Source of the DNA: Pelethousia sp034928145
GTDB taxonomy: Bacteria; Bacillota; Clostridia; Christensenellales; CAG-138
Assembly (NCBI GenBank): GCA_034928145.1
Contig: JAYFPE010000004.1
Coordinates: 84,140 to 148,139, forward strand
Reading direction: 5' to 3'
Length of the DNA: 64,000 nt
Both the position numbers and the translations under genes were made by a program. Positions within the stretch are counted from its first letter, which is position 1, and each line of letters starts with the position of its first letter. Shown here in pieces: positions 15,970 to 24,749 of this stretch. The notes under the pieces are model-generated. The model saw nothing but the letters and a program-made list of their open reading frames with translations, was not told where the DNA came from and searched no databases.

Positions 15970-16530
15970 ATGCCGTCGCCACCCTCCGCGGGGTTTTACA
16001 CGGGCGGTCCTGCGGTGGACGGCGGTCCTACGCGAACGGCGGTCCTACGCGGATGGCGGGACCGGGGCCAGCCGTTTGTGATGATTGTTAGGGGAGAAGG
16101 CCGTTTGTTTTCTTGAGCAGGTGCCGGTTCGCCTTTTTGGCGGCAAAGGGGGAGGCCCTTGGGCCTTTCCGCATGATGACGCAAAAAGAAATAGGAGGGG
16201 TGACGTGGATGCGGGAGCATCCGGGCGATGGGACACAGGACACTGCCGGGAGACCGAATCGCGAACGGCGGGAGAGGAAACGCGAATATATGATGTAGCG
16301 CCGCCCTCGTTCAATGCGGGCGGTGGGGGAGGGCATCCCGGCCTATGGGGATTATGTAGAAACCATGATCCACAGGCAATACTTCGTTCTTGCGTGCGAA
16401 TGTAGTTCGTCCCTGCGGCGTATTTATAAACGCGACTACCAGTACAATTTTTATGAATCAACGAGAAGGAAGCCACCCCGCGCACACCTCTCGCCCGGGG
16501 ACACAGAACAAAGTGCTAGAAAAATGGAAA
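15970..16530 (+). other. Non-coding or decayed stretch with short GGCGGTCC tandem repeats
   Basis: No gene could be supported. At 16003-16062 the motif GGCGGTCC recurs three times at 17-18 base spacing (16003, 16021, 16038) with a degenerate fourth. One tiny frame of 29 codons (16209-16298) has a good AGGAGGGG ribosome site eight bases upstream, but encodes only a polar peptide (MREHPGDGTQDT...) with no recognisable family. Confidence 0.4.
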
Positions 16531-16537
16531 ATAGCTA

Positions 16538-16566
16538 TTGACAACCGAAAATAGAAAGAGTATGCT
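16538..16566 (+). promoter_or_regulatory. Sigma-A type promoter of the monosaccharide operon
   Basis: Perfect TTGACA, 17-base spacer, TATGCT. The predicted start near 16573 puts the first GTGCCCGGGCAC palindrome at about +8 to +19, a classic repressor position, and leaves a leader of about 350 bases before the binding-protein gene. Confidence 0.65.
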
Positions 16567-16579
16567 TAGCACATAAAAT

Positions 16580-16591
16580 GTGCCCGGGCAC
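16580..16591. promoter_or_regulatory. Candidate operator 1, GTGCCCGGGCAC
   Basis: A perfect 12-base palindrome just downstream of the promoter. An identical core occurs again about 250 bases downstream. The recognising protein is not known; the LacI-type regulator that ends this gene group (start 24750) is the nearest candidate. Confidence 0.55.
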
Positions 16592-16828
16592 GGACTCTGG
16601 GTGAAAGCATCTGTTGATAAGCATCCAATATCTGATGCAGTCGGAAATCCCTTAATTGTATTGTTTTAAAAATATCAAGCAGTTCATTGCGCGAAATGGA
16701 AGGATCGCAGGAATCTGTACACAAGCGAATCGGTTTTTTACGAATGGAGCGGGTTGCGGGTCCTTTTGCATAGGTTTATGCACAACCGCGCGCTTGGTTA
16801 ACGGATTTCTCTTTTTTTAAGCAAATTA

Positions 16829-16842
16829 CGTGCCCGGGCACG
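16829..16842. promoter_or_regulatory. Candidate operator 2, CGTGCCCGGGCACG
   Basis: A perfect 14-base palindrome containing the same core as operator 1, about 77 bases before the binding-protein start. Two copies 249 bases apart would allow DNA looping or a roadblock to transcription. Confidence 0.55.
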
Positions 16843-16918
16843 AACGATTCTCACAAAAAGCTGATTCTAAACTTGTGCAGCGCATGCACAGGAAATATAA
16901 TGAATGGAGTGGAAAACG

Positions 16919-18064
16919 ATGAAAAAACTGTTTACTACTATGCTGGCGATCGTGATGATGCTGGCGATGGTCGCTTGTGCGGCGCAGCCTGCTGTGCAGG
17001 AAGCCCCCGCTGCTGAGGCCCCTGCGGCTGCTCCGGCCCCCGCTGCTGAAGCGCCCGCGGCTGCTGAAACGGTAAAAGTAGGCGTATCCATGCCCACCCA
17101 AAGCCTCCAGCGCTGGAATCAGGATGGCTCCAACATGAAGCTCCAACTCGAGGCTGCCGGCTATGAAGTCGATCTGCAGTACGCAGGCGATAACGACATC
17201 CCCACCCAGGTCAGCCAGATCGAAAACATGATCACCGGCGGCTGCAAGGTTCTGGTCATCGCCGCCATTGACGGCTCCGCACTCACCGAGGTGCTCAAGG
17301 AGGCCAAGTCCAACAACATCCCCGTCATCGCCTATGACCGCCTCATCATGAACAGCGACGCCGTATCCTACTACGCCACCTTCGATAACTTCAAGGTCGG
17401 CACCATTCAAGGCACATATATTAAGGATAAGCTGGATCTCGACAACGCGGCCGGCCCCTTCAACATCGAGCTGTTCACCGGCTCCCCGGATGACAACAAC
17501 GTTAACTTCTTCTTCGGCGGCGCCATGAGCATCCTCCAGCCCTACATCGACAGCGGCAAGCTGGTCGTCAAATCCGGCCAGACTGAAAAGGCCCAGTGCG
17601 CCACGGCCAACTGGTCCACCGAAGAATCCCAGAAGCGGATGGAGAACCTGATCACCTCCATGGGCTATGGCCCCGAGGGCACCAAGCTGGATGCCGTCCT
17701 TTCCTCCAACGACTCCGTGGCCAACGGCATTACCAACGCGTTGGTGGCGGCCGGCTACACTGCCGAGAACTTCCCCATCCTCACAGGCCAGGATTGCGAT
17801 AAGCCCGCCATGAAGAACATCCTCGCAGGCACGCAGAGCATGTCTATCTTCAAGGATACCCGTACGTTGGCGAGCCAGGTCGTGAGCATGGTGAACGCCA
17901 TCCTCAGCGGCAATAAGCCCGAGATCAACGACACCGAGACCTACGACAACGGCACGGGCATCATCCCCTCCTTCCTCTGCGACCCCGTGTTCGCCGATGC
18001 CAGCAATTACAAAGAGCTGTTGATCGAGAGCGGCTACTATACCGAGGCGGATCTTGCATCCTAA
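16919..18064 (+). CDS. chvE: Sugar ABC transporter binding lipoprotein, ChvE type
   Basis: A 381-residue lipoprotein. The signal ends in a lipobox (MVAC, Cys about residue 20), followed by an Ala/Pro/Glu-rich linker and a periplasmic-binding-protein fold. Signature stretches are KVGVSMPTQSLQRWNQDGSN, GDNDIPTQVSQIENMITGGC and VIAYDRLIMNSDAVSYYATF, typical of the ChvE-like multiple-monosaccharide family (glucose, galactose, xylose, arabinose). The ATG at 16919 is preferred over one five codons earlier because GGAGTGG precedes it. ATPase and permease genes follow; a GC hairpin after the stop (18115-18146) probably raises binding-protein dosage. Confidence 0.92.
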   Translation: MKKLFTTMLAIVMMLAMVACAAQPAVQEAPAAEAPAAAPAPAAEAPAAAETVKVGVSMPTQSLQRWNQDGSNMKLQLEAAGYEVDLQYAGDNDIPTQVSQIENMITGGCKVLVIAAIDGSALTEVLKEAKSNNIPVIAYDRLIMNSDAVSYYATFDNFKVGTIQGTYIKDKLDLDNAAGPFNIELFTGSPDDNNVNFFFGGAMSILQPYIDSGKLVVKSGQTEKAQCATANWSTEESQKRMENLITSMGYGPEGTKLDAVLSSNDSVANGITNALVAAGYTAENFPILTGQDCDKPAMKNILAGTQSMSIFKDTRTLASQVVSMVNAILSGNKPEINDTETYDNGTGIIPSFLCDPVFADASNYKELLIESGYYTEADLAS

Positions 18065-18114
18065 CCTAGGTACGCACAATGCCGGTATCCGGCCGGCAAT
18101 CGGGTAAACGCCCC

Positions 18115-18146
18115 CGCAGGCGGACGGTGGAAGCCGCCCGCCTGCG
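18115..18146 (+). terminator. Intercistronic hairpin after the binding-protein gene
   Basis: CGCAGGCGG pairs with CCGCCTGCG with extra internal pairing. T residues downstream are sparse, so it is more likely an attenuator or mRNA-stabilising stem between binding protein and ATPase than a full terminator. Confidence 0.5.
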
Positions 18147-18187
18147 TCCTGTTTGAATCTATATCTAGAGCAAATGGAGGGATCTCT

Positions 18188-19720
18188 TTGGCAGAAGTTT
18201 TATTGCAGATGAAGGCCATCACCAAACGCTTTCCGGGCGTGGTCGCGCTGGATAACGTAAACCTCGAGGTGGAGGAAGGCGAGATCCATGCCTTGGTGGG
18301 CGAGAACGGCGCCGGGAAAAGCACCCTGATGAACGTCCTGTCGGGCATTTATCCCTATGGAAGCTACGAGGGCGAGATCTTCTACGAGGGCAGCGAGTGC
18401 AAATTCCATGAGATCAAGGATAGCGAAAGCCAGGGCATCGTGGTGATCCATCAGGAGCTGGCGCTGGTGCCTTATCTCACCATCGGTGAGAATATGTTCC
18501 TGGGCAACGAGCGCGGCAGCGCGGCGCGCATCGATTGGGATGAGACCTTCACCCGGGCGGATGAATTGCTGGCCGTGGTAGGATTGCACGAAAACAGCCG
18601 TACGCTGGTCAAGGATATTAGCGTGGGCAAGCAGCAGTTGGTCGAGATTGCTAAGGCGCTCTCCAAAAAGGTGAGGCTGCTGATCCTCGACGAGCCCACC
18701 GCCTCCCTCAACGAGAGCGACAGCAAAAAGCTGCTGGAGCTGCTGCTCAAATTCAAGAGCGAGGGGATGACGTCCATCATTATCTCCCATAAGCTCAACG
18801 AGATCGCCTACGTGGCGGATAAGATCACCATATTGCGCGATGGCGCTACGATCGAAACCCTTATCAAGGGCGTGGATGATACCAGCGAGGAACGCATCAT
18901 CAAAGGAATGGTTGGCCGGGACTTAGCCCACCGCTTCCCCGCGCGGGAGAGCCACATCGGCCCGGTGCGCATGGAGGTGCGCAATTGGACTGTTCACCAC
19001 CCGCTCTATCAGGAGCGCAGGGTATGCGACAACGTATCCTTCAGCGTGCGCAAGGGCGAGGTCGTGGGCCTCTGCGGGCTGATGGGGGCCGGCCGCACGG
19101 AGCTGGCGATGAGCATCTTCGGCAAAAGTTACGGTACGAATATCAGCGGCGAGATCTATATCGATGAAAAGCCCGTGCAGATGAACTCCGTCAAACAGGC
19201 CATCCACAACAAGCTGGCCTATGTAACGGAGGATCGCAAGGGCAACGGCCTGATCCTCGGCACCCCGATCCGGGAAAACACCACCCTTTCGCGCCTTGAG
19301 AAGGTGAGCCGTCACCAGGTGATCGATCCGGATAAGGAGATAGCCGCGGCCGAGCACTACAAGGAGAAGCTGCGCACCAAATGCCCTACCGTGGAGCAGC
19401 ATGTGGGCAACCTTTCCGGCGGCAACCAGCAAAAGGTGCTGCTCTCGAAGTGGATGTTCGCGGACCCTGAGATTTTGATACTGGATGAACCCACCCGCGG
19501 CATAGACGTGGGTGCGAAATATGAGATCTACTGCATCATCAACCAACTGGTGGATGAAGGTAATTCCGTGGTGATGATCAGCTCCGAGCTGCCGGAGATC
19601 CTCGGCATGTGCGACCGCGTTTTCGTGATGGACGAAGGCAAGATGGTCGCGGAGCTCGACAAAGGCGAGGCGAACCAGGAAACCATCATGAGTCACATCC
19701 TGCAGAATAAAGGAGCGTAA
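18188..19720 (+). CDS. mmsA: Multiple-monosaccharide ABC transporter, tandem ATPase MmsA
   Basis: A 510-residue protein with two ABC domains, as in RbsA/XylG/GguA. Domain 1 has Walker A GENGAGKST (about residue 39), signature ISVGKQQLVEIAKAL and Walker B LLILDEPTASL. Domain 2 has the usual degenerate Walker A (GLMGAGRTE), signature LSGGNQQKVLLSKWM and Walker B ILILDEPTRGIDVG. It couples ATP hydrolysis to sugar import with the permease encoded five bases downstream. The start codon is TTG with AATGGAGGG upstream. Confidence 0.94.
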   Translation: MAEVLLQMKAITKRFPGVVALDNVNLEVEEGEIHALVGENGAGKSTLMNVLSGIYPYGSYEGEIFYEGSECKFHEIKDSESQGIVVIHQELALVPYLTIGENMFLGNERGSAARIDWDETFTRADELLAVVGLHENSRTLVKDISVGKQQLVEIAKALSKKVRLLILDEPTASLNESDSKKLLELLLKFKSEGMTSIIISHKLNEIAYVADKITILRDGATIETLIKGVDDTSEERIIKGMVGRDLAHRFPARESHIGPVRMEVRNWTVHHPLYQERRVCDNVSFSVRKGEVVGLCGLMGAGRTELAMSIFGKSYGTNISGEIYIDEKPVQMNSVKQAIHNKLAYVTEDRKGNGLILGTPIRENTTLSRLEKVSRHQVIDPDKEIAAAEHYKEKLRTKCPTVEQHVGNLSGGNQQKVLLSKWMFADPEILILDEPTRGIDVGAKYEIYCIINQLVDEGNSVVMISSELPEILGMCDRVFVMDEGKMVAELDKGEANQETIMSHILQNKGA

Positions 19721-19725
19721 CCACC

Positions 19726-20901
19726 ATGCTGAGCAAAGCAAAGGATATCCTCAAAAAAAATACGATGCTGATCGCGCTGGGCGTGGTCATGGTGCTGTTT
19801 CAGATGCTGATCGTAGCCGCGGGCAAGGGCTCCCTCTTCGCCCCGGCCAACATCTCCAACCTCATCAGCCAAAATAGCTATGTGGTGATTCTGGCCACAG
19901 GCATGCTGCTATGCATTCTCACCGGCGGCAACATCGACCTTTCCGTAGGCTCCGTGGTCGCCTTGGTCGGGGCTATCGCGGGCACGCTGATCGTGAACAT
20001 GAAGGTCAACATCTACCTTACCATGCTCATCTGCCTGCTTGCCGGCCTGGCCATCGGCTGCTGGCAGGGCTTTTGGATCGCCTATGTGCGCATCCCGCCC
20101 TTTATCGTAACGCTGGCCGGCATGCTGCTGTGGCGCGGCCTGGCACTGCTGGTGCTCGATGGGCTTACCATCTCCCCTTTCCCGGAAGTATACCTCAAGT
20201 ATTTCACCAGCTTCCTGCCCAATGTAGAGGATAAGGCCGTGGTGCTCACGGTAACGCTGATCATAGGCTCTGCGGCCTCCGGCGTGTACATTCTTTCCCA
20301 GATCTTGGGGCGCATTTCCAAGCGGCGCAAGGGCTACGCGGTGGAGAACCTGTTTTGGCAGATCGCCCGCGTGGTGGTGATCTGTGCTGTGGTGATGGTG
20401 GTGAGCTACCTTTTGGGCAAGCACAAGGGCATCCCCGTAGTGTTGATCCTGATGGCCGTGATCGTGCTGGCCTATAGCTACTTCACCAGCCGCACCGTGC
20501 CGGGCCGCCACCTTTATGCCCTGGGCGGCAATGAAAAGGCAGCCAAGCTTTCGGGTGTGGATACCAACTTCACGCTCTTCTTCGCCTATGCGAATATGGC
20601 CTTCCTTTCCGCCGTGGCCGCGCTGGTGGCCGTGGCCCGCTTCAACTCGGCCGCACCCAGCGCCGGCACCAACTATGAGATGGATGCCATCGGCGCCTGC
20701 TTCATTGGCGGGGCCTCCGCCTATGGCGGCATCGGCACCGTGGGCGGGGCCGTAATCGGCGCGATCTTCATGGGCGTGCTCAACAACGGCATGTCCATCC
20801 TGGGTGTGGACGCCAACTGGCAAAAGGTCGTAAAGGGCCTGGTGCTGCTGGCGGCCGTGGTCTTTGACGTGCTGAGCAAAAAGCGCGTCAAGGCATCGTA
20901 G
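19726..20901 (+). CDS. mmsB: Multiple-monosaccharide ABC transporter permease MmsB
   Basis: A 391-residue membrane protein with about ten hydrophobic segments. It carries the sugar-permease motifs LTGGNIDLSVGSVVALVGAI and ALGGNEKAAKLSGVD and the C-terminal GGASAYGGIGTVGGAVIGAI. The length (about 390, longer than RbsC/XylH-type short permeases) matches the GguB/MmsB branch. It begins five bases after mmsA and is followed ten bases on by xylB. Confidence 0.93.
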   Translation: MLSKAKDILKKNTMLIALGVVMVLFQMLIVAAGKGSLFAPANISNLISQNSYVVILATGMLLCILTGGNIDLSVGSVVALVGAIAGTLIVNMKVNIYLTMLICLLAGLAIGCWQGFWIAYVRIPPFIVTLAGMLLWRGLALLVLDGLTISPFPEVYLKYFTSFLPNVEDKAVVLTVTLIIGSAASGVYILSQILGRISKRRKGYAVENLFWQIARVVVICAVVMVVSYLLGKHKGIPVVLILMAVIVLAYSYFTSRTVPGRHLYALGGNEKAAKLSGVDTNFTLFFAYANMAFLSAVAALVAVARFNSAAPSAGTNYEMDAIGACFIGGASAYGGIGTVGGAVIGAIFMGVLNNGMSILGVDANWQKVVKGLVLLAAVVFDVLSKKRVKAS

Positions 20902-20910
20902 GAGGGCAGA

Positions 20911-22437
20911 ATGCAGTATCTGATTGGCGTAGACATCGGCACCTCGGGCACGAAAACGGTGCTCTTTGACGCAAGCGGCCGGGAAGTCGCCTCCGCGTCG
21001 CAGGAATATCCCCTCTACCAGCCGCAAAACGGCTGGGCCGAACAAGCGCCTGCTGATTGGTGGCGGGCCGCGGCTGCAACCATCCGCGCCGCGCTCGAAA
21101 AGGGCGGCGTGAATCCCAAAGACGTCAAGGGCGTGGGCCTGGCCGGGCAAATGCACGGCCTGGTGATGCTGGATGAAACCGGCGAGGTGCTTAGGCCCGC
21201 GATCCTCTGGTGCGATGGCCGCACGGGCGAGGAATGCCGCGAGCTGACGGAGCGGGTAGGCAAGGAGAGGCTGATCGCCATCACGGCCAACCCCGCTTTG
21301 GCGGGATTTACGGGCGGCAAAATCCTCTGGGTGCGCAAGCATGAGCCGGCCCTTTATGAAAAATGCCGCCATATCCTGCTGCCCAAAGATTATATTCGCT
21401 ATAAACTCACGGGCCAATTCGCCACGGAGGTATCAGACGCATCCGGCATGAACCTGCTGGATGTGCCCAACCGCTGCTGGTCAAAGGAAGTGCTGGCCGC
21501 TCTTGCTATCGACGAGGGGCTGCTGGCTAGGGTATACGAATCATCGGAGGTAACCGGCGCGGTCAGCCAAGAGGCGGCGGCGCTGACGGGACTTTGCCCG
21601 GGCACGCCCGTGGTGGGCGGCGCCGGGGATAACGCCGCGGCCGCGGTGGGCAACGGCGTGGTCAAGGCCGGCAGGGCCTTTACCACTATCGGTACCTCCG
21701 GCGTGGTCTTTGCCCACGCAGAGGGCGTTACCATCGACCCGCTGGGGCGCGTGCATACCTTCTGCCACGCCGTGCCGGGCAGTTGGGCCGTGATGAGCTG
21801 CACGCTGGCCGCGGGGCTCTCTCTCAAGTGGTTCCGCGATACGCTCTGCCAGGCAGAGATCGAAACGGCCGCGGGGATGGGCGTAGATCCTTACGAACTG
21901 ATGAACGTGCAGGCTGCGCGCTCGCCCATCGGGGCCAATCGGCTGCTGTACCTGCCGTATCTGATGGGCGAACGCTCGCCCCTGCTTGATGAAAACGCCC
22001 GGGGCGCTTTTATCGGCCTTTCCGCCATGCACACGAAATACGACCTTTTGCGCGCAGTGATGGAGGGCGTGGCCTATTCCCAGCGGCAATGCCTGGATGT
22101 GCTGCGCGATATGCGAATCAGCTTGCATGAAATGCTGGCCTGCGGTGGCGGCGGCCGCAGTGCTTTCTGGCGGCAAATGCTGGCCGATGTTTACGGCTGC
22201 CCCGTGAGCACCATCGCCTCCTCGGGTGAGAGCGCCGCCTTGGGCGCGGCCATATTGGCCGGCGTGGGCGCGGGCATCTATTCCAGCGTGCAGGCCGGCT
22301 GCGACGCGCTGATTCGCACCAACGAGCCCCAGCTGCCCGATGCGGCGCGCGGCGCGCAATACGAGCCCTATTACCGCATCTTCGCCAGCCTCTACCCGGC
22401 CCTGCAGGAATCCTACCATGCCTTGGCGGTTCTATGA
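20911..22437 (+). CDS. xylB: Xylulokinase
   Basis: A 508-residue FGGY-family kinase. The N-terminal phosphate motif is LIGVDIGTSGTKTVLFDASG; GLAGQMHGLVMLDE and AILWCDGRT are the XylB hallmarks around the substrate pocket; GGAGDNAAAAVGNGVV and the C-terminal LACGGGGRSAFWRQMLADV complete the ATPase fold. It phosphorylates D-xylulose to D-xylulose 5-phosphate for the pentose phosphate pathway. Related FGGY kinases for other ketoses are possible but the MHG motif favours xylulose. A third, 11-of-12 copy of the GTGCCCGGGCAC motif lies inside the gene at 21594-21605. Confidence 0.9.
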   Translation: MQYLIGVDIGTSGTKTVLFDASGREVASASQEYPLYQPQNGWAEQAPADWWRAAAATIRAALEKGGVNPKDVKGVGLAGQMHGLVMLDETGEVLRPAILWCDGRTGEECRELTERVGKERLIAITANPALAGFTGGKILWVRKHEPALYEKCRHILLPKDYIRYKLTGQFATEVSDASGMNLLDVPNRCWSKEVLAALAIDEGLLARVYESSEVTGAVSQEAAALTGLCPGTPVVGGAGDNAAAAVGNGVVKAGRAFTTIGTSGVVFAHAEGVTIDPLGRVHTFCHAVPGSWAVMSCTLAAGLSLKWFRDTLCQAEIETAAGMGVDPYELMNVQAARSPIGANRLLYLPYLMGERSPLLDENARGAFIGLSAMHTKYDLLRAVMEGVAYSQRQCLDVLRDMRISLHEMLACGGGGRSAFWRQMLADVYGCPVSTIASSGESAALGAAILAGVGAGIYSSVQAGCDALIRTNEPQLPDAARGAQYEPYYRIFASLYPALQESYHALAVL

Positions 22438-22454
22438 TGAGGAAGGAACGAACG

Positions 22455-23078
22455 ATGAAAACGATCTATGATCCCGAATTCCAGCCCTATGGAAAAGCCA
22501 TAGCCGGCTATGATACCGCGCCGCTGGTTGCGGCCCTGTGCAACAGCACGCCCCGCCCGCTAGACCATACGGTCTACGTGCCGTCCGATGCAGCCCTGGA
22601 GGCCCTGCCCCTTGCTAAGCAGCTGGCGGATAACGTATTTGGCGGCATGCCCATGCAGTTGGGCTATTGCAACGGCAGCAACCGCAAGCTCAACTGCTTG
22701 GAATACCACCGCTGCAGCGAGGTGAATATCCCGTGCGAGGATATCGTGCTGCTGGTGGCCCCTCTGCAAAAGGTGCGGGATGGCAAGCTTTCCACCGGCG
22801 AGGTGGAAGCATTCCTGGCGCCCGGCGGCGCCATGGTGCTGCTCTATGAGACCACGCTGCACTACGCGCCCTGCAATGGGCCCGAGAACGACGCCTTCCG
22901 GGTAGCCGTTGCCCTGCCTAGGGGCACCAACACGCAAAAGCCCGAGATCCAGCCGCAAACACAAGAGGATAGCCTGCTGTGGGCGCGCAACAAGTGGCTT
23001 ATCGCCCACCCGCAAAGCGACGAGGCGAGCCAGGGCGCGTTCATCGGCCTGGAAGGCGAAAACATTACCTTGGCATAA
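22455..23078 (+). CDS. DUF4867 cupin-like protein of a sugar operon
   Basis: A 207-residue protein of the DUF4867 family. The core LNCLEYHRCSEVNI and the downstream TTLHYAPC place conserved His, Glu and His residues as in metal-dependent cupins such as AllA-type lyases and sugar isomerases. The ATG at 22455 is preferred over one overlapping the xylB stop because GGAAGGAACG precedes it. It sits between xylulokinase and a FucI-like isomerase, a context shared by the family, so a role in ketose or aldose interconversion is likely but unproven. Confidence 0.72.
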   Translation: MKTIYDPEFQPYGKAIAGYDTAPLVAALCNSTPRPLDHTVYVPSDAALEALPLAKQLADNVFGGMPMQLGYCNGSNRKLNCLEYHRCSEVNIPCEDIVLLVAPLQKVRDGKLSTGEVEAFLAPGGAMVLLYETTLHYAPCNGPENDAFRVAVALPRGTNTQKPEIQPQTQEDSLLWARNKWLIAHPQSDEASQGAFIGLEGENITLA

Positions 23079-23118
23079 GCTGGCGAAAGGCGCAATCATA
23101 TAACAGGAGGAGACTGAT

Positions 23119-24585
23119 ATGCAGAACATACCACAGGTCAAGCTTGGCATTATAGCCGTAAGCCGGGATTGCTTTCCCGCCTCGCTTTCCGCGCGGCGGC
23201 GCAGGGCGGTAAAGGAAGCCTACGGCGGCATATACGAATGCACCATCACCGTGGAGAATGAACGGCACGCCCAGGCGGCGGCCGCGGATGTGAAGGCCGC
23301 GGGCTGCAACGCCTTGGTCGTGCTGCTGGGCAACTTCGGCCCGGAAACCGCCGAAACGCTATTGGCGCGCTTTTTCGACGGCCCGGTGATGTATTTGGCT
23401 TCCGCCGAGGGTGACGGCGACCTCTTCGACGGCCGTGGCGACGCCTATTGCGGCATGCTCAACTGCTCCTATAACCTGGGCCTGCGCTCCCTCAAGGCTT
23501 TCATTCCCGCCTACCCGGTGGGCACAGCCGAAGAGATCGCCGCGATGATCGAAGAATTTATGCCCATGGCACGGGCATTGCTGGGCCTGCGGGAGCTAAA
23601 GATTATTACCTTTGGCCCCAGGCCACAGGAGTTCATTGCCTGCAACGGCCCCATCAAGCCCCTGCACGACCTGGGCGTGGAGATCGAAGAAAACTCCGAG
23701 CTGGACCTGCTGGTGGCCTTCAATAAACATAAGGACGACCCCCGCATCCCCGCCGTGATGGAGGATATGCGCGCCGAGGTGGGCGAGAACCGCTTCACCG
23801 GCGTGCTGCCGCGCCTGGCCCAGTATGAGCTCACCTTGCTGGATTGGATGGAGGAGCACAGGGGCAGCCGCCAGTATGTCGCTTTCGCCAATAAGTGCTG
23901 GCCTGCCTTCCAAACGGAGTTCGGCTTTGTGCCCTGCTATGTGAACAGCCGCTTCACGGCCCGAGGCGTGCCCATTTCCTGCGAGGTGGATATTTACGGC
24001 GCGCTTTCCGAATACATCGGCGTGTGCGTTTCCGGCCAACCGGTCACCCTGCTGGATATCAACAACACCGTGCCGGCCGAAATCTATCAGGAGGATATCG
24101 AGGGCAAGTATCCCGTGCGCCACGCGGAAACCTTCATGGGCTTCCACTGCGGCAATACCGCCTGCGGCTTGCTCAAAAACCCGCATATGGGCTACCAGCT
24201 CATCATGAAGCGGGGCCTGGAGCCGGATCTGTCCGAGCCCGATATTACCCGCGGCACCATGGAGGGCGACATCAAGCCCGGCGAAGTCACCTTCTACCGC
24301 CTGCAGGGCACGGCGGATTGCCAGCTCAAAGCCTATATCGCCCAAGGGCAGGTGCTGGATGTGCCCAGCCGCAGCTTTGGCAGCATCGGCGTGTTCGCCA
24401 TCGAGCAGATGGATAGGTTTTACCGCAATGTGCTGATCGCCAAGCGATATCCGCATCACGGGGCCGTGGCGTTTGGGCATTATGGCAAGGTGCTCTTCGA
24501 CGTGTTCACCTACCTGGGCGTGGAGGATATCGCCTTCAACCAGCCCAAAGGCATGCTCTATAAGGGCGAGAACCCTTACGCATAA
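23119..24585 (+). CDS. L-fucose/L-arabinose isomerase family protein
   Basis: A 488-residue FucI/AraA-superfamily protein: an N-terminal Rossmann-like part (VKAAGCNALVVLLGNFGPET), then YVAFANKCWPAFQTEFGFVP and the metal-site region with CEVDIYGALSEY (Glu about 289), LLDINN (Asp about 313) and MGFHCGNT (His about 343) as candidate ligands. The superfamily interconverts aldoses and ketoses with Mn2+. Because xylB is in the same operon, the product is probably a pentulose, possibly D-xylulose, but the true substrate cannot be read. The ATG follows AGGAGGAG. Confidence 0.8.
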   Translation: MQNIPQVKLGIIAVSRDCFPASLSARRRRAVKEAYGGIYECTITVENERHAQAAAADVKAAGCNALVVLLGNFGPETAETLLARFFDGPVMYLASAEGDGDLFDGRGDAYCGMLNCSYNLGLRSLKAFIPAYPVGTAEEIAAMIEEFMPMARALLGLRELKIITFGPRPQEFIACNGPIKPLHDLGVEIEENSELDLLVAFNKHKDDPRIPAVMEDMRAEVGENRFTGVLPRLAQYELTLLDWMEEHRGSRQYVAFANKCWPAFQTEFGFVPCYVNSRFTARGVPISCEVDIYGALSEYIGVCVSGQPVTLLDINNTVPAEIYQEDIEGKYPVRHAETFMGFHCGNTACGLLKNPHMGYQLIMKRGLEPDLSEPDITRGTMEGDIKPGEVTFYRLQGTADCQLKAYIAQGQVLDVPSRSFGSIGVFAIEQMDRFYRNVLIAKRYPHHGAVAFGHYGKVLFDVFTYLGVEDIAFNQPKGMLYKGENPYA

Positions 24586-24605
24586 CAAGCATGCAAAAAG
24601 CGGCG

Positions 24606-24632
24606 GGCGCGGGACGGGAACCCCGCGCCCGT
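24606..24632 (+). terminator. Hairpin at the end of the monosaccharide operon
   Basis: GGGCGCGGG pairs with CCCGCGCCC around a short loop, 20 bases after the isomerase stop. The T-tract is poor, so the strength of termination is uncertain. Confidence 0.45.
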
Positions 24633-24661
24633 CCATACGGGATCGCTGCGGTAAGTATTCG

Positions 24662-24691
24662 TTGTGATCGCGCATAAAAATATGATAAAAT
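24662..24691 (+). promoter_or_regulatory. Sigma-A type promoter of the LacI-type regulator
   Basis: TTGTGA, 18-base spacer, TAAAAT. Just downstream, CGATAG (24699-24704) and CTATCG (24715-24720) form an inverted repeat that could be an autoregulatory site. Confidence 0.45.
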
Positions 24692-24749
24692 GTCTTGTCG
24701 ATAGTCTCAATGGCCTATCGGCATTGCAACCACAAGGGGGACTAGGCGA

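Noticed and set aside
16003..16062. A CRISPR-like repeat array
   Set aside because: The repeated unit is only eight bases at 17-18 base spacing, far too short for repeats and spacers, and no cas genes are present.
16045..16485. Overlapping frames of 60-146 codons on both strands in the 16 kb gap
   Set aside because: Composition is low-complexity and no start has a convincing ribosome site except the 29-codon frame mentioned separately.
14377..21417. Very long open frames on the minus strand opposite the chemoreceptor and the sugar operon (for example 14377-15654 and 19909-21417)
   Set aside because: They run antisense to genes with clear motifs, have no ribosome sites and show His/Arg/Gln-rich composition typical of shadow frames in GC-rich DNA.
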